A stretch of 64,000 nucleotides of DNA, from NCBI GenBank assembly GCA_002778195.1, contig PCDI01000013.1, positions 1,085,900-1,149,899 on the forward strand, given 5' to 3'. Numbering within the stretch: position 1 is the stretch's first letter; the number at the start of each line of letters is the position of its first letter. Shown in pieces: positions 1-11,300 of this stretch. Origin of the DNA: Raffaelea ambrosiae. Its lineage: Eukaryota > Ascomycota > Sordariomycetes > Ophiostomatales > Ophiostomataceae. A model generated the notes under the pieces. It searched no databases. It was not told where the DNA came from and saw nothing but the letters and a program-made list of their open reading frames with translations. The position numbers were made by a program, and so were the translations under genes.

Positions 1-1
1 C

Positions 2-247
2 AGCAGCGGCAGCGGCGGCGGCGGGCAGTACCAGACGGCGGCGGCGGTGGACTGCTACATGGAGACGGCGGCGGGCGGGCTGGTCAAGGTGGGCAAGAAG
101 ATGGCCCTGGGCAAGATCCTGGTGCAGGCCAAGATCGAAGTGGTGGACGAGGTGGTGCGGGTCTTTGTGGTGCCTCGGTCGGAGGCGGAGGCCTGGGTGG
201 CCGATTTCAAGAGCAAGAAGGCGGCTGAGAGGGGAGAGCACCACTAA
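2..247 (+). CDS. 3' end of an unidentified protein (partial)
   Basis: The frame is open from base 2 to a TAA stop at 245-247, giving the last 81 residues of a protein that starts before the window. It begins with a Ser/Gly-rich stretch. A compact segment rich in Val, Lys and Glu follows, with short alternating hydrophobic stretches (KILVQAKIEV, VRVFVVP), and the tail is charged and lysine-rich (FKSKKAAERGEHH). The GC-rich codon usage matches the real genes in this window. I do not recognise the family; the strand-like VRVFVVP segment does not settle a function. It is convergent with the APSES gene, about 420 bases apart. Confidence 0.55.
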   Translation, partial: SSGSGGGGQYQTAAAVDCYMETAAGGLVKVGKKMALGKILVQAKIEVVDEVVRVFVVPRSEAEAWVADFKSKKAAERGEHH

Positions 248-667
248 AATGGGCTGGAGAAGGCCAAGAAAGAAAAAGAAAAAAGACAAAAGAATCTAGA
301 GGGGCAATACTATGTGTTCTGGGAAAAGGTTTGGAACATATCTTTTTTTTTTTTTACCCTCTGCTTCAATTCTGGGTTTCAATTTTGTGGTTTGAAAAGC
401 AGCGACGACGAAAAGAGAAAAAAAACCCAGGAACAGACGAATCAAACAGACAAAACAAACAGACAAAACGCCGACTTCCCTCCAATCGAAACTCCTTATC
501 CTATCCAGTACACTTTTTTTTTCCCTCAAAAAAGCTCCCAAGATCGAAGCATACACCATGTCTCTCCTTCACCGCTTCAGTCCAAACACCGGCATACGTT
601 CACCGTCTAATCAACCAACCAAAACACCTACCCACTTGGCACCTCACTCCTTCCGAATCAGCTTTCC
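248..667. other. Convergent intergenic region
   Basis: This short region between two convergent stop codons should hold both 3' untranslated regions. It contains A-rich and T-rich runs (for example a T run near 343-354) and no coding segment I can support. Small overlapping reading frames here have low-complexity Lys/Phe composition. Confidence 0.6.
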
Positions 668-3208
668 CTAGTCTCGCCGCCTTTTGTGCTTCCTCTTGCT
701 CTTCTCCTCGCAAGCCATGGTCGAGACAGCTGCTGCAAATCGGCCTTTGTGCCTGTCGGTCCAGTCGTGCGGGTGCGGATGACGACGGTCTCTTCCTGGA
801 TGATACCTTCCCGTGGGCCCTCCTCCTCCTTCAGTCTCATCGCCTTCTTCCATGGAGGGACTGTGCTCCAGATCCCTCTCTCCATCTTCGCTGTCATCCT
901 GGCCCTGGGAGCGCGCCGACCGGAACCTGACGAGCAGCTCGGCCGCATCCATTTCGGTGGTGCTCCAGGGTTGGGTTCCCGTGCAGCCTGGAAGGCACCG
1001 GGAAGGGACCTGCTCCGCTCTTGCCGCCTGTGCTGTTGCTGTGCGTTGTCGTCTTCGAGAACGCGTCAGGATTCCCGGCGCGGTATCTGGTCGCAGCGGG
1101 CGGTCTCTCTCTGCTGCTGTCGTCTGGGATGGTTCCTGCTGGTGCTGTTGCTGACGGCATTTGATCGTCATGAGAGGCGTGCGTATTACTGGCGGTGGCG
1201 GGCAACATATGGCCGACTCGAAGCGCGACTGCTCGTTCATCGTCATGGTCTCCTCGTTCTGTTCAGCCACCACGGCATCAGCGCGGTGTTCATCATCTTC
1301 TTCTTTCCCTTGCGTGTCTTTGGGTGAGTATACTCGCTCATACGATGATGCACTCCCGTACCGTGTACTGTGCTGTGCTGGTGGGTAGCGAGACCCAAAG
1401 CTGTTGCTGCTTCTGCTGTTGTTGTTGTTGTTGTTGTTGTTGTTGTAGCCATGAACATGCCGTGGCGCCGGTCCAGGTGCAAATGGACGCCGCTGCGGCG
1501 TGAAGGGAGGAGCAGCAGGAGAGTCAGCAGCAGCAGCAGCAGAAGCAGCAGCAGAAGCAGCAGCAGCCGAGCCCATCTGCGGGCGGTCCAGGAGCGACTG
1601 TCTGGACGGCTTGCTGTCGTTTGAGAGCTTGTAGTTCTCCAGCTTCCCACACCCCCCCGCTGCTGCTGTGATGCTTGCACCGGAGCGGGAGACCGGCTGG
1701 CGGCTGGCGGCGACTTGCATGGTCTTGAGCTGTTGGTGGTTGTGCGGGTGGCCATGCTCCGCGAGGGGGGGTAGTATCCAGGATGGTGTCGGTAGCGGAA
1801 GCGATGTCAACTGCGCCACCGTCGGAAGTCTTTCACACGGCATCGGCGAGGCCAACGTGGCCGGTGCTGGTCCTCCTCGCGCTAACCGTCCCGGCTGTGC
1901 TGGCTGGTAGTGGCGAGCTGCTGGCGACGACCGCTCGGACGACCCCGAGCTTGCGCTTCGGTTCGAGCGTGGGCGTCCTCCTGCTGGGTATTCGCTTGGT
2001 GGCGCTCTGGGCGGTCCGTAGACGGATGCAGGATGCCCAGTAGGCTGCTGCAGGTATGGTTGTCCTAGGGGTCGATGTTCGTGGGAAGGCACACTGCTGT
2101 ATCGTGCGGTGTCTCTGGGACCACCATCGGTGGCGTACAGGCGGCGCATCTCTTCGGCCTCCTGCGTTGCATCAACCACAAGTGCTGGGTTGATGACCAT
2201 GCGTCCAAAGTCTGAAGACTGCGGCGAAATGCACTCGTTTGGGAAGTCGGGACCGAACAAGGGGATCAGGGCACCAGAGATGTGGTAGCAAAATGTGGCA
2301 CATACTGCCTTGGCACAAGAATAGGGCATCCAGTATCCTGCATTCTCGTTAGCAGAGTTTGGAATGCCGGGGTGTGTATGGGGAATCTAGAGTCTGTGCC
2401 ATAGATACCTTGAGCCATGATGGAGCCTCCTGTGATGCTATGCGTGATATCCCGAAGGCCTGGGTTTGAGTTGAGCATCTTTGCCGGTGTCGTCTGTTGT
2501 TTGTTGTGATGTCAGTTGGATCTGCTTGCTTGCACTGATTTCTCATCACACCTTGCTGGCTCTTCTCCTTTCCCCGGTTTCCTCTTCTTACCTTGCTGTA
2601 TTTGCAGCATTTGAAGAACGGCGTCATGCGGACAAGCCCAATGTTGTAGTCCCACATGACATGATATTCAGTCGGCTCTCCGGGCAGTCTGTAGACGTAC
2701 TGGAAAACTGGAAATGGATTTTAGCAGGGCTAGGCTATATCGGTTTGAAATAGTGGGCTGGGGGGGGGGACTCACCCTCGAAACTCTCCCGGCCTGTCTT
2801 TTCATGGAAGTCTTTCTTGCCGCTGGCGTATGGAATGTGGCGGCTGTACTCCTCGATATTGCCAAACGGGTAGATGCCGAAGGCCTGCACAGCGCGTCTT
2901 GCCCTTGTGTCCAGATGATGCTCGAAAGGCGGAAAGTTTACGACGCCTTTTGGTCGAGCTCGAACGAACTCCGTCGTGACATAGTCAGGCTGTACCTGCA
3001 CGTGCTGTCTGGATGCGTGAGATGCCGGGGTCATCCTATCGCTGTAGACGGAGACGGGTGATGTCAGGAGCACACCTGGGCTGGCTGTGGATGACAGTTT
3101 CCGGTTATATGACGATGAAGAAGGTGAAGATGAAGCGGCATGGGAACGTGAAGAAGGACTATCAGGTTCTGTTTGTCCTGCTTTATTGAGGATGGTAGAC
3201 AGGGACAT
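668..3208 (-). CDS. APSES/KilA-N domain transcription regulator, Xbp1-like
   Basis: Four exons fit in phase: 3208-2776, 2707-2592, 2493-2409 and 2337-668, giving 767 residues. Donors read gtgagt, gtaaga and gtatct. The conserved part is about residues 85-245. It runs from VNFPPFE through ARRAVQAFGIYPFG, YVYRLPGEPTEYHVMWDYN and MTPFFKCCKYSK to ITGGSIMAQGYWMPYSCAK and a Cys/His-containing helix (CATFCYHI). The order 'WDY..TPFFK..GG..QGYWMPY' matches the helix-turn-helix core of fungal APSES proteins, closest in my judgement to the Xbp1 branch. The remaining roughly 520 residues are low-complexity Ser/Pro/Ala/Gln/Asn with a basic C-terminus (KSKRKHKRRRD) that could be a nuclear signal. No ankyrin repeats are seen, unlike Swi4/Mbp1. 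The start at 3208 is the Met before SLSTILNKAG; a further upstream in-frame Met lies in a less protein-like stretch. The family assignment is from memory of motifs, so the exact subfamily is uncertain. Confidence 0.75.
1418..1446 (-). repeat. AAC trinucleotide run coding poly-Asn
   Basis: About ten GTT units on the + strand read as consecutive Asn codons in the APSES regulator. Nearby CTG/CAG-type runs (about 1508-1570) encode Ala/Ser stretches. These are likely length-variable sites. Confidence 0.85.
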
Positions 3209-6200
3209 GGTTGTCGAGATTTGTTTGGTTTGGGAGATGAAGAGATAGTGAAAACACAACTGGAACTGCAAACCGCGAGGGGGGATGGTGGAACCGGTTG
3301 ATATATATGTAGAACCCAGACGCCAAATAGCTGTCTGGTATGACAGGAGATGGGCGTTCTTGTTTGGCTCTTTTATTCTTTCGCCGTTTTCCTTGCCTTC
3401 TCACTCTTTGCTTCCGTGTATTCTTCCCCTTGTGTGTGTGGAAACATGAAATATGACAGAGGGCAGGAAAAAAAGGAAAAAAAAGGAAAAAAAAGGAAAA
3501 AAAAATCCGGGTTGATACCGGATGTAAGAAGAGGCGAGAGAGAACGATGGGAGTAAAGGGAAAGCTGGTGTGGGATAAAGAAAGGAGAACAGGAGGCATA
3601 TGGTAGTACGCAGTTCCAATAATGGACGACTGGGCTAGTCATGGAAGATGACGGGCTGGCAGCAACACAGACGAGATCGGTCCACTGACCTCAGCTACCC
3701 GGAAATATCTTCGTGTTTTCCCACCATGCCGGTTTTTTTTTCTTGCGCTGGATACGGCCAGCAAACCCTCTTTGCTTGTTGGAGACCCGCAAGAACCACC
3801 CCCGGGGTCTTCGCTCTTTGTGCTTTTCCCCCAAGTTTTTTATTTATTATTTTTATTTTTTGGCCTCTCTGTCCGCTCTTTGGGCGTGCTGTATCCAGCA
3901 TCCGACTGTGTTGGCGCTGTTAAGTCACTGATCAAAGTGGCGGGATTTTGACCTTTCATACAGAACCTCAACCAGGTTTGTTCCTCTCTTTGTTGGACCC
4001 GAAATAATACGCTGTAATAGTCGATGGGTTAGGATCTGCTGCGGTGGCAAGGGCTGATCGTGCGTACCACTGAATCAGTATGCAGCAGGTTGAGGCAGCG
4101 TGATGTTTCTTTGTTTGGGATATTTCTTGCTTCTTGGAATCGGTCGTCTGTCGTCTTCTAGAATGAAGTTGAGAATTGCCTTTTCAGTCTTGATGTTTCT
4201 TTCAAGTTCTCCTCAGACTCGTTTGTGGATGCCCTTTCAGCGTTCTGTCACCGCCGTTTGTTCGTATGAAAGCAGTTCGAGTGATTTCATCCAACCGCAA
4301 TATGATATCCAGCTTCTGCTATTTGATGTATTGAAGAGAAAAGGAGGATGCGTTTCGGCACAGGTGGGGAGAAATTGGAGAGAACAAATAGACCGCATGT
4401 TGGGAACACCTGTGTGTTGGATGAAAATATGACCGCAAATCAAATTACTATCAGGGTAAGGACCAAGGAAAGCAATGGTGGTTTCAGTCTCTAATCTATG
4501 GCTAGAAGCTACGACTCTGCTGGAAAATTATTGGCGAGTGAAAACGGAAAGACGTCGACGGTTGCCCAGACACTCTGCGGTTTTGGTACCTGTGGAAAGA
4601 GGTGTCTTGGACAGGAAGGACAAGAGGAGAGTCGATACCCGCTGCCCGGTTCCTCATGGGACATGCATGTTGAACCGGTGACGAACCAAGATAAAATAAG
4701 CCAGTATTCTCTACAAAAGCGGTATGTTTTCGGCCGGGAAGTTCGCGTTCTTGAGAAGAATGCGATATGTGAGAGTTACAGGGTTCCCGGATTCCGGATG
4801 TGAAAAGGAGGATACGAATGCAGCTGGTAGTAAACTGCAGTATGAAAAATTTCAGTAGCAAGAGGAGAGCACAGAGCTACCCGTGCTTGACTGGAAATCA
4901 AATACTCAAAGGGGGAAAATATATCGAGAGAAAGATGCAGGTTCTGGCACCAGCCGAACTAGACCGGATAGCTGCAGCACCTACAGCCCAGGAACTGTTC
5001 ATCTGCCGCCCTGGTTTCTCGGTTCCTTTTTCAGCCCCTTGGTTTTTGCATCTCGTCCGTTTGTCTTACACACCCGGGTTGGAAACAGGCCAAAACAAAG
5101 AATCCACAGCAAGTTTGGGTCTTGTCGGAACACAGCTCGCTTGACTCGGCTCACGTGGTCATTTTTGCCTGTTTTTATGATGGAGTGATTTGAGTATACA
5201 CAGTAGCAGGAACTGACAGCTGGTGACAGGACAAATCCCGCCAGAGTCAAGCGATTTTGGCTAGAGGAAAGTTCCCTGAAACTAGTGTTACTTGGGCGTA
5301 TTCCTCGTAGAGCTATCCGTCCGACAGACCGACAATCACCGCTGCAAACACCGTGCCCTGTGGGCTGCAGCTTCACAGCTGCAAACAAACTCAATGAGCG
5401 GCGAGGCTCACGGCTACGGGCTTGGACCCCGGGTTCTCTGGCAAACGGATAGAGCGGGTGGTCCATGGCCATTTCCGAATATTTGAATATTTTAAATTAT
5501 GAAGTATGGAACAATAGGAAATTGTTCTGTATGTCTTCGCCACAGCACGTAACGAAACCCACGAACTTTGGGTCCAGTTGTGTTCATCTTGGCAGCTATG
5601 TAGAAATCCAGGTGGGCCAAAGCCATGGAATGGCAGAAAATGTATCGTCGAGGCTCTATTCCGGATGCAGTGAGAGTTGAAGAAACACTCTTGTAAACGT
5701 ACTAGCTTCTCATGAAAACTCGCCAGCACACTCTGTCAACGTAGCATAAAGCTGCTGGAGAAGAAAACCCTTCGCACCCCTGTAGGCACAAGTTGCACCA
5801 AGCGGATACAACATTGGTAATACTTGGGGCCTCTTGCCACTTGCAGAAATCCAAAAAAAAAAAAAAAAAAAAGGCGAGAGCACAAGTGCCGGTATACCAG
5901 TCCACAAAATCATAAGCGGTAGGGACTGGTCACCGTCCTCCCCAAAGGTGGAACTGCGGAAGCACGGGTGAGGACTTGCGACGAAGCTGTGACCCGTTTT
6001 CTTGAGGCGCGTCCCATGAAAGTGCGCTGGCATATTCTCGACAGATATGAATATCCGAGATCCTGACATTTCCTACGGCTTGCTTCTCCCGGATCGCTCT
6101 CTGCTTTATTTCAAAGATCAAGAAGAAGAAGAAAGCAAAAGCCTGCAAGAGCTTACAATGGCCGGTTGTTGCAAGAAAGTTTTCTGAGTCAACTGTCACA

Positions 6201-8346
6201 CCGTAGACCAAGGTATTCGGAAATTTAACGTAAGCTTACAGCACCCATCTGCTTCGGCCAAGAGACGACTGCCAAAGTTTTACAAGCCGACAGACCAAGA
6301 GCGAACACAGGCAGAGAATAGCACAGAACTACAGCACCGCGAATGCCATTCTAACTTGTATATGTTTCAGACCTGGGCTCCAGCCGCCTTATGTTGTACG
6401 AGGATCAAGAGGGTGCTACCATTTTGACAGGTGCGGGAGAGAGCTGTCACCAACTCAAAAGCCAAAGCAAAGGTTGCTCAACTGCCACACTGACAGGCTA
6501 CTTGTGCTACTGCTGCTTCGTACAACTGAACAATGTGACCTGTTCGTTCTGTACGCAGAGCCTTCGCTCCTCGTCGTCAATGGCTTACAGAAGACTAGAT
6601 GGAGGACGAGGCGCATTGCTCAGTTGGGGTGACTGGCGTTCTCGGCCCTGCCAGGTGTGGCCCCGTACACTGACGGACAACAATAACAACAAGAATACAC
6701 ACGCACAGGGGACCGTCCTGCATTAGACATCTGTTCCGATAGAACCAGAGAAGCCCCAAGACAGAAAGTAGAGACAGAAAGTAGAAAGTCTGCAGAGCGC
6801 ACGACGATGAACAAGCACGTCGATACCCACATGGATCTACGTAGAGCCGGAGGGAGATGGCCGCAGCGTGAGGCATGATGCGCCTCTTGATTGTGCCTGG
6901 CCCCACAACCACCGGCGCTTTTACGGCGCGAGTAGGCGGGAGACAGCAAGCAGAGTGCGACGGCTGAAGCGGCAGAGCTTCCTCCGCATCTCATCCGAGC
7001 GACCTCATCCGCATTCAGACCCGAACCGTTCTACATCTACGACGAGCCGAAGTTGACCTTGTCATGGACGTCGACACGGTCACGGCAACCGTGTTATCTG
7101 ACAGGCTGCTCACCTTTGGAGAGCGTCAAACGGTGGCGAAGATTGGGGGAGCAGTGGATTCCTCACATTAACGGAAAGCGGGATGTGGTGATTTCAGGGA
7201 ACGGGTCGGGGGTGTGCGACCAGCATCAGGCGACGATGAGGAGGTTCGGCAGACCGGATAAGCATCTTACAGCACATGGCCATGTAGCGAGCGTCTTTTC
7301 ACATAGTAATAGTACACTCATAGACCTGTCTAAAACCCAAAAGATACTGCACATCGAATACATGTCGGCCCTTGGAGAAAGAAGACGAGAGGATGCACTT
7401 GGTTCTCTCTCCTATGGCACTCTTCTCCACCACGTGTGGAATGTCACCAGCAGTGAGGAGGACAATGGACGACAGCAAGAGTTTCGCGAGTTCTTGTGCT
7501 CTTCTTGCCCCTCTTGAAACGTAACATGCAGAGTATGACCGGATGCCCCAGGGAGGGCGAGGTGGTCAGCCAAAGGGCAGGCGAGGGGGGGGCGGCTGAG
7601 AAGGCGTTGCTTTGTTGTGCTCATGTGGCTTGACTGCCCCGGGGGAGGACGCAACAGCCACCAAAATAAACAAGCCACAACAACAAAACAACAACAGCAT
7701 CACGTGGAACTACACTTGTGGCGCCTTCCCCTTTCTATACAACACCGTAGGCGCGGCAACGGCCAAAAGTGCACTAGCGCCTACTACTCTGACTAAGATT
7801 TCCAGGGACGCGACTGGACATGCGCTGAGGTTGCAGGACGTCGCAAAGGACAGAAAAGCCTATTATTTTGTTTACATCTGTGGTGGTTCTTTCCCGAATC
7901 GGCAGCCACAACAAACACAAAAACAAATGATCAGGGGTTCCGTTTCTGGTAAGCCCCTCCGCAGTTGGACTGTGTTAAAATTTGAGGCTCCCTTGCGGCA
8001 TTCTCTCGTCTCTCTTTGCTCTTCAACACCGACAGACTCGACACTCGACAACAGCACGCGCCGACAGAGGACAGGATCCTTGGGTGTTGCCTTTTCGTCT
8101 CCCCTCATTTGCACGTTGCCCCCCTCACTCATTCCTCACTCCCTTGTCACCCCCGTATCACGACCCCTCCTTCGGCCGTTGCGATACGGCCCCTCGTCGT
8201 CGCAAGATCAAAGGCGGGCGATCTTTGACGATTATACCCCCAGGCGCCGCATCCACGACGCCGCCGCTCGTCGCCGGCACTTGTTTCCGCATCGCCGACC
8301 TTACTCACGCCAGGCAGAGGCAGAGGCTGTGGCCCCAACCGCGACG
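3209..8346. other. Long divergent intergenic region (APSES / topoisomerase II)
   Basis: About 5.1 kb separates the start codons of two divergently transcribed genes. It holds C/T-rich and A-rich tracts, including about 20 consecutive A near 5850-5871 and a short TATATAT at about 3300-3306. I find no ORF with recognisable domain content. The reading frame at 7053-7517 (154 codons) has ordinary composition but no recognisable motif and no clear splice partners. The segment from 7612 to 8346 is open in frame with topoisomerase II and is discussed as a finding. Long leaders or non-coding transcripts are possible. Confidence 0.6.
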
Positions 8347-11300
8347 ATGGATTCAGACGTCATGAGCGACTCCGTCTTTGAGATGGACAATGACTCCGAC
8401 GGCTACTCGCCGGCACCGGTAAGGACTCTCCCTTGCTCCATGCGCACACGCCTACAGACACACCTCCAGTTATATGACCCCAAGACTGACGATAGAAACA
8501 CGAAGAAACCCAAGGCCAAGGCCGTGCCCAAAAAGGCGGCCGCCCCGAAAAAAGCAGGCAAACTGACACAGACGAAGCTGACCGCAAGGCCCGCGGCGTC
8601 GAAGAAGCGAGCCAAGCCGACCAGCGATGACGAAGACGAAGGCGGCCCCGATGGTGACAGCATCGCCAGCGGTCTGTCGCAGACGCCGCCGAGCACCAAG
8701 AAGCAGAAGAAGGCGCCGGCCAAGAAGGGCAAGTCGGCGGGCAAGCCGCTCTCCGAGATTGCCAATGACAGTGTCGTGGACGACGCTGGCGACGACGCCG
8801 GGAGCTCGCAGCCCAAGAAGTCGAAGACGGCCTCCGAGACGTACCAGAAATTGACGCAGCTGCAGCACATCATCAAGCGTCCCGACACCTACATTGGCTC
8901 GGTCGAGCGAACCGACCAGGCCATGTGGGTCTTCAACAAGACCACCAGCCAGATGGAGAAGCGGACGGTGTCGTTCGTCCCTGGCCTCTACAAGATCTTT
9001 GACGAGATTCTCGTCAACGCCGCCGACAACAAGCAGCGCGACCCGGGCATGTCCATGCTCAAGATCACGATCAATCGCGAGAGCGGCGAGATCAGCGTGG
9101 AAAACAACGGCAAGGGTATTGCTGTCGAGATGCACGAGAAGGAGAAGATGTACATCCCCCAGATGCTCTTTGGCGAGCTGCTGACCGGCTCCAACTACGA
9201 CGACAACGAGAAGAAGACGGTCGGTGGCCGCAACGGCTACGGAGCCAAGCTCTGCAACATTTTCTCGACCGAGTTCACCCTGGAGTGCCAGGACTCCACC
9301 AACGGCAAGCGCTACAAGCAGGTCTGGACGAACAACATGACTGTCATGAACAAGCCCAAGGTCACCTCCAACAAGGCGGCCGACTTTACGCGCGTGACCT
9401 TCACGCCCGACTACAAGCGCTTCGGCATGGACGACGGCATCGACGACGACCTGGAGGCCCTTTTGTACCGCCGCGTCTACGACATGGCGGGTGTCTGCGA
9501 CGGGGTCAAGGTGTACCTCAACGGCGAGCATCTCAAGGTGGGCTTCAAGAAGTACTGCGACATGTACGCCAAGGCCATTGCGCGGGAGCGCGACGAGGAG
9601 GTGACGGGCGAGGAGCTGCCGCCGGCGGCCACGGTGCAGTTTGAGGACCCCAAGGCGCACCGCCGCTGGCAGATTGGCTTCACCGTCTCGGACGGCACCT
9701 TCCAGCAGGTGTCGTTTGTGAACTCGATTGCCACCACGTCTGGCGGCACGCACGTCAACTACATTGCCGACCAGATCTGCAATGCGCTGCTCGCGGACCT
9801 CAACAAGAAGCGCAAGGGCCACTCGCTGAAGCTCAACCACATCCGCAACCACATCTTCATCTTCATCGACGCCCTCATCGACAACCCGTCCTTCACGTCG
9901 CAGACCAAGGAGCAGATGACCACCAAGGTCAGCGCCTTTGGCAGCAAGTGTGTCCTGACCGACGGCTTCCTCAAGAAGATCCGCAGCACCGACGCGATCA
10001 GCAACATCATCCACTTTGCTGAGAAGAAGGCCGACAAGATGATGGCCAAGAGCGACGGCAGCAAGCGCTCACGCATCAGCAACGACAAGCTCGTGGACGC
10101 CAACTTGGCGGGCACCAAGCACGGCCACGAATGCACGCTGATTCTGACCGAGGGTGACTCTGCCCGCGGTCTTGCGGTGGCCGGCCGGGCCATCCTGGAT
10201 CCCGACCGCATTGGCGTGTTCCCCCTGCGCGGCAAGCTGCTGAACGTGCGCGACGCCAACATCGACCAGATCACCAAGAACAAGGAGATCCAGAACATCA
10301 AGCAGTTCCTCGGCCTGAAGCACAAGCAGGTCTACACCGACACCAAGGGTCTCCGCTATGGCCACTTGATGATCATGGCCGATCAGGACCACGACGGCAG
10401 TCATATCAAGGGTCTTCTCATCAACTTTTTGCAGGTGCAGTTCCCGTCGCTGCTCCTGATTCCGGAATTCTTCCAGGAGTTCATCACGCCCGTCGTCAAG
10501 ATCTGGCAGGGCCCCCCCAAGAAGCCGACCAAGAGCAAGGCCTTCTACACGCTCCCCGAGTACGAGGAGTGGAAGGACGTGCACAGCGCCGAGGTCAAGC
10601 GGTGGGAGCACAAGTATCTCAAGGGTCTGGGTTCCAGTTCCAACGAAGACGCCCAGGTGTACTTCACCAACCTGGATGCCCATCTGAAGGACTTCCAGGT
10701 GATGAAGCCCGACGAGACACAGCTGTTCGACCTGGCCTTTTCCAAGAAGAAGGCTGATGCCCGCAAGGAGTGGCTGGGCAACTTCATTCCGGGCACATTC
10801 CTCGACCAGTCGACCAAGAGCATCACGTACTCCGATTTCGTCAACAAGGAGCTTATCCTCTTCAGCATGGCCGACAACATGCGGTCCATTCCGTCTGTGA
10901 TTGACGGCTTCAAGCCCGGCCAGCGCAAGGTCATCTACACCTGCTTCAAGAAGAACATTGTCAAGGACCAAAAGGTGTTTGAGCTGGCTGGTTTGGTGTC
11001 CAAGATGGCAGCCTACCACCACGGCGACGCATCTCTCCACCAGACGATTGTGGGCCTGGCGCAGAACTTTGTCGGATCGAACAACGTCAACTGCCTGGAG
11101 CCCAGCGGTAACTTTGGTTCTCGTCTTTCGGGAGGCTCTGATGCTGCCAGTGCTCGATACATCTTCACGCGCCTGTCGCCGTTTGCGCGCCGCGTCTTCA
11201 ACCCTCTGGACGAGCCTGTTCTGGAGAACAACATTGACGAAGGCGAGATGATCGAGCCCAAGACATACGCCCCCGTGGTGCCCATGGTCCTGATCAACGG

